Assembly (NCBI RefSeq): GCF_032854445.1
Contig: NC_088306.1
Location: forward strand, 15,683,386 to 15,743,385
DNA: 60,000 bases
From: Liolophura sinensis
Taxonomy: Eukaryota > Mollusca > Polyplacophora > Chitonida > Chitonidae
Direction: 5' to 3'
A program made the position numbers and the translations under genes. Below the pieces are notes generated by a model. It was not told where the DNA came from and ran no database searches. It was given only the letters and a program-made list of their open reading frames with translations. How positions within the stretch are numbered: the stretch's first letter is position 1; each line of letters begins with the position of its first letter. This document shows, piece after piece, positions 59,361 to 60,000 of the stretch.

Positions 59361-59454
59361 CTAACTTGGTTTACACTTGACTGGAGCGAATGTGAGTTCT
59401 GGAAGCACATAAATCTTTTGCTCTGGTTTTATCCTAAATGCTACATGAAGCAGC
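59361..59454 (-). CDS. Candidate terminal exon of an unrecognised gene
   Basis: A strong pyrimidine tract (ttttcttttctttagttacag) precedes an open frame reading LLHVAFRIKPEQKIYVLPEL and a few more residues to TAG at 59361. The frame joins in phase with the candidate exon at 59817 and upward. I do not recognise the protein. It may be the 3' end of a gene that starts beyond the window, or chance. It conflicts with placing the missing glycogenin exons further upstream, since both lie on the minus strand. Confidence 0.3.
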
Positions 59455-59517
59455 CTGTAACTAAAGAAAAGAAAACTCTCAAATTATCTTGCCTCACCAA
59501 ATTATCAAAACTTTTAA

Positions 59518-59742
59518 TTTAATCATTTGATCGGTGTCTTATGGTATCATATTTCACTTGTACAAAGTGGCCACTATTATGGAGGGAGGAAACCTGGAAA
59601 AGCCTGGGAAAACACACGACCACCTCCAGGTTGAGAAAGCAAGCATGAGCTGGACTTGAACTCACAGCAATTGCACTGAGAAGAGGCTCCCGAGTTACTG
59701 ACATATGGTGACACGCTAACCTCTCAGTCACGGAGGCCCGCT
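59518..59742 (-). mobile_element. SINE family 1 copy, diverged
   Basis: From atttaatcatttgatcggtg to cacggaggcccgc; the head is recognisable. It lies between the two candidate exons at the right edge. Confidence 0.75.
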
Positions 59743-59816
59743 CAGGCTCGTGGTATCTGATTTAAATTATGATCTGGTATACAAAGTACTGTTGCAAAAA
59801 AACACAGCACATACAC

Positions 59817-59953
59817 TTGTGTGAGCGCTGCGATGTTCGTCTCATGGACACAATCTTGACATGTAAACACATCCTGAACTCTTCAGTGTCTGGAGATGAC
59901 ATTCTATAAACCTTCTGTTCATTCTCCCTCACTCTCCATGTCTGCTCCCTCAC
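59817..59953 (-). CDS. Candidate internal exon of an unrecognised gene
   Basis: The minus strand encodes REQTWRVRENEQKVYRMSSP, then DTEEFRMCLHVKIVSMRR and SQRSH, before a gtgtat donor. Composition looks coding, and the donor phase (two bases) fits the next candidate exon, which starts with one base. The acceptor near 59940-59955 is weak, so the upstream boundary is uncertain. No family recognised. Confidence 0.3.
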
Positions 59954-60000
59954 ATCAGTTACAGGTAAGATAGGGTGTGGTTAACTCATGTGCACAACCA

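Noticed and set aside
59361-59454. 5' glycogenin exon
   Set aside because: Its donor phase would fit exon 51725-51551, but the peptide does not resemble the glycogenin N-terminus and lacks the UDP-binding segment.

Overview
This is nuclear DNA of an invertebrate animal, most likely a lophotrochozoan and probably a mollusc. That placement rests on intron-rich genes of animal type and on two families of tRNA-derived SINEs whose body resembles sequences I associate with bivalve and related genomes. It is inference, not proof. There is no bacterial-style gene organisation, no CRISPR array and no operon. Two genes are well supported. On the plus strand, a complete six-exon cytosolic sulfotransferase runs from 4918 to 13707 and predicts 305 residues; every splice site obeys GT-AG and every phase matches. 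On the minus strand, the last six coding exons of glycogenin, the self-glucosylating primer of glycogen synthesis, run from 51725 down to 28667. They hold the DxD motif, the acceptor tyrosine region, a long variable linker and the C-terminal glycogen-synthase-binding motif. The exon for the first ~45 residues was not found in the window. A third, weak gene model (two exons, minus strand, 59361 to about 59950) sits at the right edge, and a broken coding-like stretch lies at 21684-22067. Layout from left to right: a 27-bp minisatellite (1-2386); an unassigned upstream region; the sulfotransferase, with SINEs and two minisatellites in its introns; a SINE cluster (13995-15482); a run of minisatellites (16545-21475) that includes a 66-bp array with a 1056-bp higher-order period; an AT-rich region with a foldback element; three further arrays (23.2-27.2 kb); then glycogenin, whose introns are packed with minisatellites, two candidate non-autonomous DNA transposons and SINEs. 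Upstream of its first visible exon lies a nearly intact Tc1-family transposon (52044-53701) whose transposase has one in-frame stop. About one third of the window is minisatellite DNA in more than twenty arrays of different unit lengths. The long open frames inside these arrays run on both strands and follow from unit length, so I do not call them genes. The two genes show no functional link: one transfers sulfate from PAPS to small acceptors, the other primes glycogen. I found no convincing new multi-gene system. The most unusual signals are the density and higher-order structure of the minisatellites, the Tc1 element, the foldback and hairpin structures and the missing glycogenin exon.
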